NCBI RefSeq assembly: GCF_900107545.1
Contig: NZ_FNQZ01000002.1
Span: forward strand, 1 to 64,000
Source of the DNA: Pseudobutyrivibrio sp. ACV-2
Lineage (GTDB): Bacteria > Bacillota > Clostridia > Lachnospirales > Lachnospiraceae
Direction of reading: 5' to 3'
DNA length: 64,000 bases
Both the position numbers and the translations under genes were made by a program. Numbering within the stretch: the first letter of the stretch is position 1; every line of letters starts with the position of its first letter. Shown here one piece after another: positions 23,256 through 32,060 of the stretch. The notes under the pieces were generated by a model. It ran no database searches. It saw nothing but the letters and a program-made list of their open reading frames with translations, and was not told where the DNA came from.

Positions 23256-25192
23256 GCCAAAGTACCTCCAATCACAATAATCAAATAAACAATTATGATG
23301 AAGGTAGAAATCATAATTGCAGGGGTGAACAGCTTTTTCTCACCCATAATTTCTTCCATATAGAAATTTGCAACATGCATCTCTCGTGGATCACCAGTGG
23401 CTGATACAAAATTCATGTTATCGCCTGCATTGGCACCACCCATATAGGTTAAGACTTGTCTGTAGCCTGTATTTTTTGTCATAAGATAATTGATTAAAGG
23501 AATAACAAAAATACCTACCAGCAACACTATCATTATGATGATGTTCTGTCTTGAAATGACCTGCTCAACCACACCAAACATTTCTCTGGATAATGGCTTT
23601 AAAACATTGACTGATAACCATGGGAAGCCAAGGATTAATGTCACCATGAGAAAAGCGTGGAAAAACATGGAAATATATTCGTTCTTTTTTGTTAAGTCTC
23701 TAGACTTTGGTCTCTTAGAAGCTCCAAGAATCTTTGCCATCCATTTTGTCCAGTAAAACATTGTTGTAGCGGAACCAAAGCAAATAAACATTACCATAAG
23801 TGTCGATACGTAAACGGATTTTGTATCAATGAAGGCCTTCAAGGCTGCCCACTTTGAAATGAGCATTCCAAAAGGTGCCAAAAACATTCCTGCTATACCG
23901 ACCATCAATATCAACGCAAGCTTTGGGAAGATAGACATAAGTCCCTGCATATCCTCAACATCACGACTGCCTGTGGTATTTTCGATTGCACCCACACACT
24001 GGAATAACATTGACTTAGAAACCGCATGGAATATTACAAGGAATACTGCTGCCCAGATTGTTTCCTCATATCCACAGCCTGTACATGCAACAATCAGTCC
24101 CAAGTTAGAGATAGTAGAGTATGCCAACACCTTTTTTCCGTCTGTCACAGAAATAGCCAAGCAAGATGCTGCAAGGAATGTGAAGCCGCCTATCAGAGAC
24201 ACCATATTTCCAACACAATTGTCTACCATTGCTGTTGAAAGTCTAATCAAAAGATAAACACCAGCCTTAACCATTGTTGCACTATGAAGGAGTGCAGATG
24301 AAGGTGTTGGTGCTACCATGGCACCTAGCAACCATCCTGAAAATGGAAATTGCGCCGATTTTGTGAGCGCTGCAAAGGCCAACATCGCTATCGGAAGTAG
24401 ATAGCGCATATCACCCGGATTTATTTTTGCCAGGCGAATCATATCGAAAAGATTTACAGTGTTTAACCACAAATATCCTGCGCATATAGCAACCGCCAAT
24501 CCACAGCCACCAAGCAGATTCATCCAAAGAGCCTTAAAGGAATTGGTAATTGCCTCTTCAGTTCTGGTATATCCTATCAAAAGGAATGATGTAACCGATG
24601 TAATCTCCCAGAAGAAATAGATACTTAAAAGATTTGCAGAAGTTACAAGACCAAACATAGCTCCAAAAAACACAAATATCATGGCAAGGAAAAAACTTCT
24701 TCTATCTGTCAGTTCCTTGTGGTGATGGATGTGATAACCATGCATGTATCCTACCGCATAAATACCAATCAGCGAACCAATCACTCCGATAATAATAACC
24801 ATGATAAATGTAAGATAATCAAATCGCATGGTGTAGGTGTTTGGAAGCTTTGGTCCAACAAACTCTAACAATGTAGGAACAACAGTTGAAACTATTGTTA
24901 AAACCGCTATTATTAATCTTTTGTATTTGTAGGAAAGATATGTAATAAAACACATCAAAAGAACATCGCCCACCAGAAAAATATGTCCAAACATCTCCTG
25001 GAATGGCAATCTAAAATTCAGTGTCTGACCCCCGTCAATGTACCACCGAATAGCTGTAAATATAGATAGAATCATTACGATTCCACAACCGAGATAGACG
25101 AAAAAAGCCCTGCGCTTTGAATTGTGAACACACGCAGGCAAAATCGCCCAAAGAAATGGAAAGCAAATCAATGCTGTCACTAAGGTTTCCAT
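23252..25192 (-). CDS. echA: Ech hydrogenase antiporter-like membrane subunit EchA (NuoL-like)
   Basis: This 646-residue protein of the NuoL/MrpA family has 14 or more transmembrane helices and is the likely ion-translocating channel of Ech. Visible are the helix carrying FFWEITSVTSFLLIGYTR, a lysine-containing LTKSAQFPFSGWLLGAMVAP and HSATMVKAGVYLL. Whether H+ or Na+ is pumped cannot be told from sequence alone. It is the first ech gene, with GGAGGGGG before the ATG. A TATAAT (25249-25254, minus strand) directly follows the upstream HD-GYP stop codon. Confidence 0.95.
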   Translation of the reverse strand: METLVTALICFPFLWAILPACVHNSKRRAFFVYLGCGIVMILSIFTAIRWYIDGGQTLNFRLPFQEMFGHIFLVGDVLLMCFITYLSYKYKRLIIAVLTIVSTVVPTLLEFVGPKLPNTYTMRFDYLTFIMVIIIGVIGSLIGIYAVGYMHGYHIHHHKELTDRRSFFLAMIFVFFGAMFGLVTSANLLSIYFFWEITSVTSFLLIGYTRTEEAITNSFKALWMNLLGGCGLAVAICAGYLWLNTVNLFDMIRLAKINPGDMRYLLPIAMLAFAALTKSAQFPFSGWLLGAMVAPTPSSALLHSATMVKAGVYLLIRLSTAMVDNCVGNMVSLIGGFTFLAASCLAISVTDGKKVLAYSTISNLGLIVACTGCGYEETIWAAVFLVIFHAVSKSMLFQCVGAIENTTGSRDVEDMQGLMSIFPKLALILMVGIAGMFLAPFGMLISKWAALKAFIDTKSVYVSTLMVMFICFGSATTMFYWTKWMAKILGASKRPKSRDLTKKNEYISMFFHAFLMVTLILGFPWLSVNVLKPLSREMFGVVEQVISRQNIIIMIVLLVGIFVIPLINYLMTKNTGYRQVLTYMGGANAGDNMNFVSATGDPREMHVANFYMEEIMGEKKLFTPAIMISTFIIIVYLIIVIGGTLA

Positions 25193-25229
25193 TATTCCCC
25201 CTCCTATTATGTTGTAAAAATTTCTATAA

Positions 25230-25254
25230 ATCGAGTTCCGCTGCCTCGATTATA
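25230..25254 (-). promoter_or_regulatory. Possible ech promoter -10 with adjacent 6-bp hairpin
   Basis: On the minus strand CTATAATCG supplies a consensus TATAAT (25249-25254) 57 bases before the echA ATG. No good -35 is seen, as it would lie inside the HD-GYP gene. ATCGAG/CTCGAT (25230-25250) forms a short hairpin at the expected transcript start. Confidence 0.35.
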
Positions 25255-25260
25255 GCCCCA

Positions 25261-26358
25261 TTAAATACATGCACGGATATATAAATCAGTGCGTTCATTA
25301 AGATCTATGAAACTGCCATCATCAAGCTTAACAAGTGGGCTTGATAGTGCCCTTTCATTTATCATAGTAATGATACCGCGACTTCCGTCTGACAAAAGCA
25401 CCCCTGAGCCTGTGTAGGAATGTGCGATATTTTTCAAAAATACCTGAAGTATATTTTGATCATATTTTGCTTTGTCCTCACGCTGGAATTGAGCAATAAC
25501 CTCAAATGGACAAATGCCTGCTTTGTAGGTACGGTCTGCTGTCATAGCATCGTACACATCTGAAATAGCAATAATTTTAGAATATGGACTTATAAAATCT
25601 TTGGTAAGTCCATATGGGTAACCACTTCCATCGTTGCGCTCGTGATGCTGAAGCGCTGCCAGCTTTATTCGCCTGTCTATATCTATATCCCCAAGCAGAT
25701 TATAGCCAAGCAATGGATGTTCCGCCATCCTGGCAAACTCATCGGCCGTAAGCCTTGATGGTTTAACTAAAATATCATGTGGCACCAATGATTTTCCAAT
25801 GTCATGGTAAAGGCCACACATAGTAAGTACATCTAACTCTTTTGGGTCTGTGATTCCCAGCCAGCCGCCACACACTCTGGCAATGATAGCCACATTTACA
25901 CAGTGCATGTAGGTCGTGGTATCTATTTCCTGAATGTTTAGCATCATTGCCATTATTCCAAGGCCGGTTGAGTGTCTGTCAAAGACCATATGTATTTCAT
26001 CAATCAACTCTTCATCGTTAATTGGAACTTTCTTTTCCACAAAATCTGTGACTATTTTTTCAAGTCTACCAGCGCATTTATTATAGGCACGTTTGAATTC
26101 CCTAAACTCTGCGCTATTTACTATTCTCCAGGATTGAGTCTCCCCTATAAATTCATCCGGAGCTTCTTCTTCATATTTGTCTATAGCTTCCTCTTCGTCC
26201 TGAATAGCAAGCTCACGTATATTGTAATAAGTAAAATGTAGTAACTGCTGTGCAGTGATAGGAGTACCTGGCTCCGCCAACACCTGTCCCCGTGGACTGA
26301 GTACACGCTCAGCCAAAAACATACCAGGTTTAATATCATCTATTGCTATCTTTTTCAT
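25261..26358 (-). CDS. HD-GYP domain phosphodiesterase
   Basis: This 365-residue cytoplasmic protein has a DUF3391-like N-terminal region (IKPGMFLAERVL) and an HD-GYP domain (about 155-330). Motifs are YHDIGKS, the HPLLGY segment, HHERNDGSGYP and DVYDAMTADR. HD-GYP enzymes hydrolyse cyclic di-GMP or related cyclic dinucleotides, so it is probably a second-messenger phosphodiesterase. A GTG at 26379 lacks a ribosome binding site. GGGGTGAG before ATG 26358 decides the start. It sits alone between the nup terminator and ech. Confidence 0.88.
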   Translation of the reverse strand: MKKIAIDDIKPGMFLAERVLSPRGQVLAEPGTPITAQQLLHFTYYNIRELAIQDEEEAIDKYEEEAPDEFIGETQSWRIVNSAEFREFKRAYNKCAGRLEKIVTDFVEKKVPINDEELIDEIHMVFDRHSTGLGIMAMMLNIQEIDTTTYMHCVNVAIIARVCGGWLGITDPKELDVLTMCGLYHDIGKSLVPHDILVKPSRLTADEFARMAEHPLLGYNLLGDIDIDRRIKLAALQHHERNDGSGYPYGLTKDFISPYSKIIAISDVYDAMTADRTYKAGICPFEVIAQFQREDKAKYDQNILQVFLKNIAHSYTGSGVLLSDGSRGIITMINERALSSPLVKLDDGSFIDLNERTDLYIRACI

Positions 26359-26391
26359 ACTCACCCCGTCAAAAGCCACTGATGCATAAAT

Positions 26392-26421
26392 GGGAAATGA
26401 ACCCGCTAAGATTCATTTCCC
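26392..26421 (-). terminator. Terminator of the nup operon
   Basis: GGGAAATGAA pairs with TTCATTTCCC (10 bp) 27 bases beyond the last nup stop codon. The T run is short on both strands (ATTTATG on minus, TTTTAATG on plus). Confidence 0.6.
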
Positions 26422-26448
26422 TTTTAATGCCTTTGATTAATAAAACTA

Positions 26449-27393
26449 CTAACGTGCTCCCTTATCGTAAGGAATACCTTCTGCCTTTGGAGCTCTTGAA
26501 TTCTGAGATGTAAAGGCAAGAACGATAAGTGAAACAATATATGGGAACATGTTATAAACAGTTCCTGAAATTGGAAGCGCATGTAAGAATCCAATTCCCA
26601 TGTAAACATTTGATAATGAGCGGAATAAAGCAAATAAAACTGCTGACCATGCAATACGCTCTGGCTTCCACTGACCAAAAATCATAACGGCAAGAGCAAG
26701 GAAACCTGCTCCGGCAACACCGTAATCAAAATGCCATGTGGAGTTGGCAGCACAGATGTAGATGATACCACCAAGTCCGCCAAGGAAACCTGACATTAAA
26801 ACACCGATGTATCTCATAGCGTATACGTTGATACCCACTGAATCTGCAGCCTGTGGATGCTCACCGCAAGCGCGGATTCTAAGTGCAAGCTTTGTCTTGT
26901 AGAAGAAAATGATTGCACATACAAGAAGGATAGCAGCCACTACGATGAACCAGCTAAGCTGAAGCTTACCGATGGTAAACATAAATGCATTGTGACCGCG
27001 AACATAATCAAGCTTTGCAGAGAAATCTGTGCCGCCTGAACGAGCTGTGTTAAAGCCCTTTACAATAACAGTAGCTGATGCTGTAGCAAGCATGTTAAGA
27101 GCTGTACCTATAAGAGTCTGATCAGCCTTGAAATTGATACATGCCACTGCAATCAAGAGCGATGACAGCATGCCCGCTGCTGCAGCTGCTAAAAGTGTAA
27201 GAATAATGATAGTAGGTCTTGATGCGTCTGCTGGAAGGAGAACCATTACCATAGCTCCTGCCATGGCACCAAATACCATGATGCCTTCAAGACCAAGATT
27301 GATGATACCGCTTCGCTCTGAGAACATACCACCCAAAGCTACAAGAATAAGTACTGCTGAGAAAATGAGAGTGTATTGAATCAATAGTAACAT
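26449..27393 (-). CDS. nupQ: Nucleoside ABC transporter permease NupQ
   Basis: This 314-residue inner-membrane permease of the BPD_transp_2 type has about eight to ten helices. FSERSGIINLGLEGIMVFGA near residue 25 is typical of the second permease of BMP-dependent nucleoside importers. It forms a heterodimer with NupP. It starts three bases after the nupP stop codon. The symbol follows the B. subtilis guanosine importer, but the exact nucleoside here is not known. Confidence 0.9.
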   Translation of the reverse strand: MLLLIQYTLIFSAVLILVALGGMFSERSGIINLGLEGIMVFGAMAGAMVMVLLPADASRPTIIILTLLAAAAAGMLSSLLIAVACINFKADQTLIGTALNMLATASATVIVKGFNTARSGGTDFSAKLDYVRGHNAFMFTIGKLQLSWFIVVAAILLVCAIIFFYKTKLALRIRACGEHPQAADSVGINVYAMRYIGVLMSGFLGGLGGIIYICAANSTWHFDYGVAGAGFLALAVMIFGQWKPERIAWSAVLFALFRSLSNVYMGIGFLHALPISGTVYNMFPYIVSLIVLAFTSQNSRAPKAEGIPYDKGAR

Positions 27394-27396
27394 CTT

Positions 27397-28548
27397 CTAC
27401 ACCTCCTTTTCTTTGTCTTTGTTGTCAGTTGTGTTTGTTGCAGGCTCTGCGTTAGCATTTACAGTTACCTTGCCAGGTCTGTTAAGTATTGTTCTGAAGA
27501 ATAATACGAAACCGCAGAGGTAGATGATGATTGAAATCATAAGGTCTGCAACCTGAGGGTTGTAGTAGTTTGTGTTGAGATACTGACCACCAAGTGTAAT
27601 GTACTCAACAAAAAGTCCTGCAATAATAGCTCCGATTGGATGAAGACCACCAAGGAATGCAACAGCGATTCCGTTGAAGCCCATGCCTGGAACTGAAGAT
27701 GCGATTTTGAAGTGCTCAATACCTGTAAGGTAATAAAGACCTGCAGCCATACCAGCAATTGCACCTGAGATAACAAGTGTAAGTATGATGTTGCGCTTTG
27801 CATTCATACCAGAATATTTAGCTGCTTCTTTGTTGTGACCTGTGGCCTTTAACTCGTAGCCAAAGGTTGTCTTGTTTAATACTACAAGGATAACGATTGC
27901 AACAATAACTGTGATAGGAATAGCTATTGTCATGTATTCGTTCTTTCCAAAGAATTCACGCATGAAAGCTGGAAGAAGACCTGCTGGATTAACATCCTTG
28001 ATATCGTAGGTCTCTGATTTAGACTGATTCATACATGATGGAAGACCAAGGATAATATTACAAATGTAAAGGCCAATCCAGTTGAGCATGATACCTGCAA
28101 TAACTTCGTTGACATTGCAATATGCCTTGAAGAAACCTGCGATTAAGCCCCATACAGCACCTGCTACTATAGCTGCGATTAAGCATAAGAACCAGTTCCA
28201 TCCAAGTGCAAGTGATGTATAGAGGCTGGCAATAATACCAACTGTATACTGGCCTGCAACACCGATGTTGAAAAGGCCTGCCTTGTATGCAAAAAGAATA
28301 GCCTCAGCACAAAGTATTACAGGAACAGATTTTACAAGGAATGACCCCATGTACTTCATGAGAGTAGTCTGGCTGGCTATACGATACTTGAAGAAATTGG
28401 TAAGGATAGCTGCCATACCTTCACCTGCATGCTCTGCATTCATAAATAAAAGAATAATGTATCCGATGATGATACCTAATACAGCACACAGAATCGAAGC
28501 AAGTAATGTCTGTACTGCTGGTCGTTTGAAAAAGCTTGTCTTTTCCAT
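27397..28548 (-). CDS. nupP: Nucleoside ABC transporter permease NupP
   Basis: This 383-residue permease has the KAGLFNIGVAGQYTVG motif (near residue 88) that marks the first permease of this importer family. It has about ten transmembrane helices, and a charged C-terminal tail rich in Lys, Asp and Glu. Its ATG overlaps the last base of the nupO stop codon. Confidence 0.9.
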   Translation of the reverse strand: MEKTSFFKRPAVQTLLASILCAVLGIIIGYIILLFMNAEHAGEGMAAILTNFFKYRIASQTTLMKYMGSFLVKSVPVILCAEAILFAYKAGLFNIGVAGQYTVGIIASLYTSLALGWNWFLCLIAAIVAGAVWGLIAGFFKAYCNVNEVIAGIMLNWIGLYICNIILGLPSCMNQSKSETYDIKDVNPAGLLPAFMREFFGKNEYMTIAIPITVIVAIVILVVLNKTTFGYELKATGHNKEAAKYSGMNAKRNIILTLVISGAIAGMAAGLYYLTGIEHFKIASSVPGMGFNGIAVAFLGGLHPIGAIIAGLFVEYITLGGQYLNTNYYNPQVADLMISIIIYLCGFVLFFRTILNRPGKVTVNANAEPATNTTDNKDKEKEV

Positions 28549-30086
28549 TACTTAGCCTCCTTTCTGTTGTCTCGTTTTGCACCTGACATGTATAATCCAA
28601 GTTCCTGAAGTGTAGTTGTCTTTGGATCAACCTCACCAACTATCTCACCTTCATACATAACAAGGATTCTGTCTGAAAGGTTCATAACCTCATCCAATTC
28701 GAGAGAAACAAGAAGGATTGCTTTTCCTGCATCGCGTTCTTTAACGATTTCTTTGTGAATGTATTCGATAGCACCGACATCTAGACCACGAGTAGGCTGA
28801 ACTGCTACTAAAAGCTCATGCTGTCTGTCCATCTCACGGGCAACGATAGCTTTCTGCTGGTTACCACCTGACATAGAGCGAACTATTGTCCTTGGTCCCT
28901 GGCCTGAACGAACGTCAAAGGCCTTTGTAAGTCTGTCTGAGTATTTTCTCATTTCAGCCTTTTTGATGATGCCCTTGTTGTTAAAGGCTGGCTCGAAATA
29001 TCTCTGAAGAATCATGTTCTCTTCCAGTGAATAGTCAAGAACAAGACCATGTTTATGTCTATCCTCTGGAATGTGGCTCATACCATGAGTATTTTTGTAG
29101 CGGATAGATTTTTTGGTGATATCTTCACCGCAAAGTGTAATCTTACCACTTGAAATATCATCAAGACCTGTAAGAGCACCAACGAACTCTGTCTGTCCAT
29201 TGCCATCGATACCTGCGATACATACGATTTCACCGGCACGTACATTAAATGACACATTATGTACAGAATCATTTGAGTGAAGCTTGCTCTTTACACATAC
29301 GTTTTCTACTTTAAGTACCTCATCAGTAGGCTTTGCCTCTACCTTATCAACGGCAAATTTAACGTTACGTCCTACCATCATTGAAGAAAGTTCTTCCTTA
29401 GTGGTATTTTTTACATCAACTGTGCCGATGTATTTACCCTTTCTAAGGATTGAACATCTGTCAGCAACTTCCATAATCTCATTAAGCTTATGAGTGATGA
29501 ACAGGATTGATTTACCTTCTGCTGCAAGATCCTTCATGATTTTCATGAGCTCATCAATCTCCTGTGGAGTAAGCACAGCTGTAGGCTCGTCAAAAATAAG
29601 AATATCGTTATCACGATAAAGCATCTTGAGGATTTCTACACGCTGCTGCATACCAACAGTGATATCCTCAATAAGTGCATCAGGGTCTACCTTGAGGTTG
29701 TACTTATTTGACAGATCAAGTACCTTTTTACGAGCATCCGCTTTGGTAAGGAACCCAAACTTGCTTGGCTCAGAACCCAAGATAATATTGTCAAGTACAG
29801 TAAAAATATCTACCAACATGAAATGCTGATGAACCATTCCAATACCTAAATCTGTAGCATCATTAGGGTTGTTGATTTTTACTTCTTTACCATCTTTTTT
29901 TATAACTCCCTTTTCCGGTGTATAAAGTCCAAATAATACACTCATAAGTGTGGACTTACCGGCGCCATTCTCCCCGAGAAGCGCATGAATCTCCCCACGC
30001 TTTAATTGCAAAGTAATATCGTCATTTGCAATAATGCCTGGAAATTCTTTTGTGATATGCAACATCTCAATTACATAATCTTCCAT
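28548..30086 (-). CDS. nupO: Nucleoside ABC transporter ATP-binding protein NupO
   Basis: This 512-residue ATPase has two nucleotide-binding domains. The first has Walker [10 protein letters not shown] (about 37-45) and Walker [11 protein letters not shown]. The second has a degenerate Walker A (GIDGNGQTE) and an intact signature SGGNQQK, as usual for this sugar/nucleoside importer subfamily. It energises NupP/NupQ from the cytoplasm. GAAAGG lies before the start. It has its own candidate promoter between it and nupN, so it can be expressed apart from the binding protein. Confidence 0.93.
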   Translation of the reverse strand: MEDYVIEMLHITKEFPGIIANDDITLQLKRGEIHALLGENGAGKSTLMSVLFGLYTPEKGVIKKDGKEVKINNPNDATDLGIGMVHQHFMLVDIFTVLDNIILGSEPSKFGFLTKADARKKVLDLSNKYNLKVDPDALIEDITVGMQQRVEILKMLYRDNDILIFDEPTAVLTPQEIDELMKIMKDLAAEGKSILFITHKLNEIMEVADRCSILRKGKYIGTVDVKNTTKEELSSMMVGRNVKFAVDKVEAKPTDEVLKVENVCVKSKLHSNDSVHNVSFNVRAGEIVCIAGIDGNGQTEFVGALTGLDDISSGKITLCGEDITKKSIRYKNTHGMSHIPEDRHKHGLVLDYSLEENMILQRYFEPAFNNKGIIKKAEMRKYSDRLTKAFDVRSGQGPRTIVRSMSGGNQQKAIVAREMDRQHELLVAVQPTRGLDVGAIEYIHKEIVKERDAGKAILLVSLELDEVMNLSDRILVMYEGEIVGEVDPKTTTLQELGLYMSGAKRDNRKEAK

Positions 30087-30138
30087 ATTAGAACCCTTTC
30101 TAATTTTTTATACTGATAATGCAATCTATGTCTGCAAA

Positions 30139-30180
30139 ACCATAACAATAACCACTGTGCTCAATGGTCATTTTTATGGT
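30139..30180 (-). other. Hairpin at the predicted 5' end of the nupO mRNA
   Basis: The arms 30139-30154 and 30165-30180 pair over 16 positions with one mismatch and one G-U pair. The predicted start site from the upstream promoter is near 30188, so the stem would form at the very 5' end, about 50 bases before the nupO start codon. Confidence 0.55.
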
Positions 30181-30194
30181 CTTGTACACGCTTT

Positions 30195-30223
30195 ATTATA
30201 CTAATTTTGTTGGTTTTACACAA
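30195..30223 (-). promoter_or_regulatory. Internal promoter for nupO
   Basis: On the minus strand TTGTGT (30218-30223), a 17-base spacer and TATAAT (30195-30200) lie between the nupN terminator and nupO. Confidence 0.5.
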
Positions 30224-30241
30224 TAGAATATAATGCTAAAA

Positions 30242-30268
30242 AAGGCCTTCCCGAATTGGGAAAGCCTT
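30242..30268 (-). terminator. Terminator between nupN and nupO
   Basis: AAGGC-t-TTCCC pairs with GGGAA-g-GCCTT (one internal mismatch) and is followed on the minus strand by TTTTTTAG. It lies 27 bases after the nupN stop codon and probably limits read-through, so that the binding protein is made in excess over the transporter. Confidence 0.8.
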
Positions 30269-30294
30269 AGATTTTTTAATGAAATTACTTGTGT

Positions 30295-31482
30295 TTAGTG
30301 AATATTGTCATATTCCTTTACAGTGATTTCTGTCTTTGGCATAGCATCTGTAGAGTTGCTAACTGTGATTGTTCCATCGTTTAATGAAGCAACAAGTGCC
30401 TTGTAATCATCAACTGTGAAGTTTTCCATTGTCCATGTGTCAGTTGGAAGCTGAACATAGTTGAGTGAAGGATCTGTTCCTGATACGATACCAAGGTTTT
30501 CAATCTTTCCAGCGTAGTTAGACCAGTTACCTGCTAAGAGGTCTGTAAGTGTTGCATCTACTGTTGCAGCAAGACCCTTCATAGCTGAAGTTACACAAAG
30601 GCCTTCAACACCGTAAGCGTTCTCGATTGTACCTGACTGATCAACGTCAACACCGATAACCTTACCGTTAACGCCTGGCTTTGTTGCAGCTTCACAAGCT
30701 GATGTGAAGATACCACCACCACAAGCGAATACGATTTCAGTGCCGTTTGAATACCATGTATCCATCTGAGCTGTTACGGCATCATCACCATAGAACTGGC
30801 CACCATATACGTAGTTAACCTGAACATCTGATGCGTTGCCAAGCTCAACTGCTGCTGCATCACAGCCCTGAACAAAACCATAACCGTAGCGGATAACAGC
30901 AGGAACTGCCATACCACCAAGGAAACCAAGCTTTTTGTAGCCTTCCTTAACTGCTGCATAGCCTGCCATGTAACCAGCAAGCTCTTCCTGATATGTGAAT
31001 GAGCAGACATTTTCTGGAAGCTCTGACATACCAGCGCCGTCGAAGTCACCCTGTGAGCAGTCAAGAGCGATGATAGTAACGTCTGGATAATCCTCAGCAA
31101 CGTTTGCAATCATACCAGCAAATAAGTAACCTGGAACGATGATTACGTTATAACCATCTGTAACAGCATTCTCAAATGAAGCGATACGAGCGTCATCAGA
31201 ATCCTCTGTTGGCTTGTAGTACTGGAAGTCTACTCCATTTTTCTCAGCGAAAGCCTTAGAAGCTTCGTAAGTAGTCTGGTTGAATGACATGTCTGTGATA
31301 TCACCAGAGTCTGTAATCATAGCAATCTTGTAATCGCTAGATGCAGCGCTACCTGCTCCCTCTTCTGTTGTTGCAGCATCTGAAGATGCAGTGTCACTGC
31401 TCTCTGAAGATGATCCACATCCAACAAACATAGTAGCTGTCATAGCAGCCACAAGAAGTACGCTTAATAACTTCTTCTTCAT
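30295..31482 (-). CDS. nupN: BMP-family nucleoside-binding lipoprotein NupN
   Basis: This 395-residue lipoprotein captures nucleosides outside the membrane for NupOPQ. It has a lipobox with acylated Cys22 (TMFVGCGSS), a Ser/Ala/Glu-rich linker (about 23-50) and a BMP-type periplasmic-binding fold starting YKIAMITDSGDITDMSFNQ. AGGAGG precedes the ATG. It has its own promoter and a terminator directly downstream. The BMP family binds purine or pyrimidine nucleosides, and a neighbouring cytidine deaminase hints at cytidine or deoxycytidine among the ligands. Confidence 0.93.
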   Translation of the reverse strand: MKKKLLSVLLVAAMTATMFVGCGSSSESSDTASSDAATTEEGAGSAASSDYKIAMITDSGDITDMSFNQTTYEASKAFAEKNGVDFQYYKPTEDSDDARIASFENAVTDGYNVIIVPGYLFAGMIANVAEDYPDVTIIALDCSQGDFDGAGMSELPENVCSFTYQEELAGYMAGYAAVKEGYKKLGFLGGMAVPAVIRYGYGFVQGCDAAAVELGNASDVQVNYVYGGQFYGDDAVTAQMDTWYSNGTEIVFACGGGIFTSACEAATKPGVNGKVIGVDVDQSGTIENAYGVEGLCVTSAMKGLAATVDATLTDLLAGNWSNYAGKIENLGIVSGTDPSLNYVQLPTDTWTMENFTVDDYKALVASLNDGTITVSNSTDAMPKTEITVKEYDNIH

Positions 31483-31538
31483 TCTTTAATTCCTCCTATT
31501 ATCCTGTTTTCGTAATTAGTTGAAAACACCTATATAAA

Positions 31539-31566
31539 ATTATAAAGAATTTTGTAAGTTTTGCAA
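31539..31566 (-). promoter_or_regulatory. Promoter for nupN
   Basis: On the minus strand TTGCAA (31561-31566), a 16-base spacer and TATAAT (31539-31544) lie 56 bases before the nupN ATG. Confidence 0.65.
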
Positions 31567-31606
31567 TATAGAGTTATTTTATCTAATGAAAATAATTATA
31601 TAATGA

Positions 31607-32059
31607 TTATATTTCAAGGTTCTCAGGTCCAAATCCAAGTGGTAACAATTCACTAAGAGTCATTGTTTTTATTCTGACTTTGTCTTCGGTAAGATTGTTT
31701 AAATCTGTCACATCATCAACTTCTGCAAGATAAACCTTGAAAGTATCTGGAGCGACAAATTCTCTTAAGACCTGTCTGCACACACCACATGGTGCGCAAA
31801 ATGGTAAAGCTTTAAGTTTGTCCATACCACCAACAACAGCGATGGACTCGAATGTTTTGTAGCCTTCGCTCACTGCTTTGAAAATTGCTGTTCTCTCGGC
31901 ACAGTTTGTTGGAGTGTAGCCTGCATTTTCAATGTTGCACCCCTTGAAAACCTTGCCATCTGTAGTAAGAAGAGCTGCTCCTACTTTATGACGAGAATAT
32001 GGTGTATAGGCCATTTCTCTAGCTTCAAGTGCAAGCTTAATCAGTTCAATTTCTGTCAT
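31607..32059 (-). CDS. cdd: Cytidine deaminase
   Basis: This 150-residue enzyme deaminates cytidine and deoxycytidine to uridine forms in the cytoplasm. The zinc and catalytic motifs TNCAERTA (Cys ligand and proton-shuttling Glu) and PCGVCRQVL (two Cys ligands) are intact. The size fits the small tetrameric class. A GTG at 32068 is possible, but AGGTGA sits right for ATG 32059. That places the start one base after the stop codon of the TPR gene, so the two are coupled. Together with the importer and deoC it supports nucleoside salvage. Confidence 0.95.
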   Translation of the reverse strand: MTEIELIKLALEAREMAYTPYSRHKVGAALLTTDGKVFKGCNIENAGYTPTNCAERTAIFKAVSEGYKTFESIAVVGGMDKLKALPFCAPCGVCRQVLREFVAPDTFKVYLAEVDDVTDLNNLTEDKVRIKTMTLSELLPLGFGPENLEI

Positions 32060-32060
32060 A

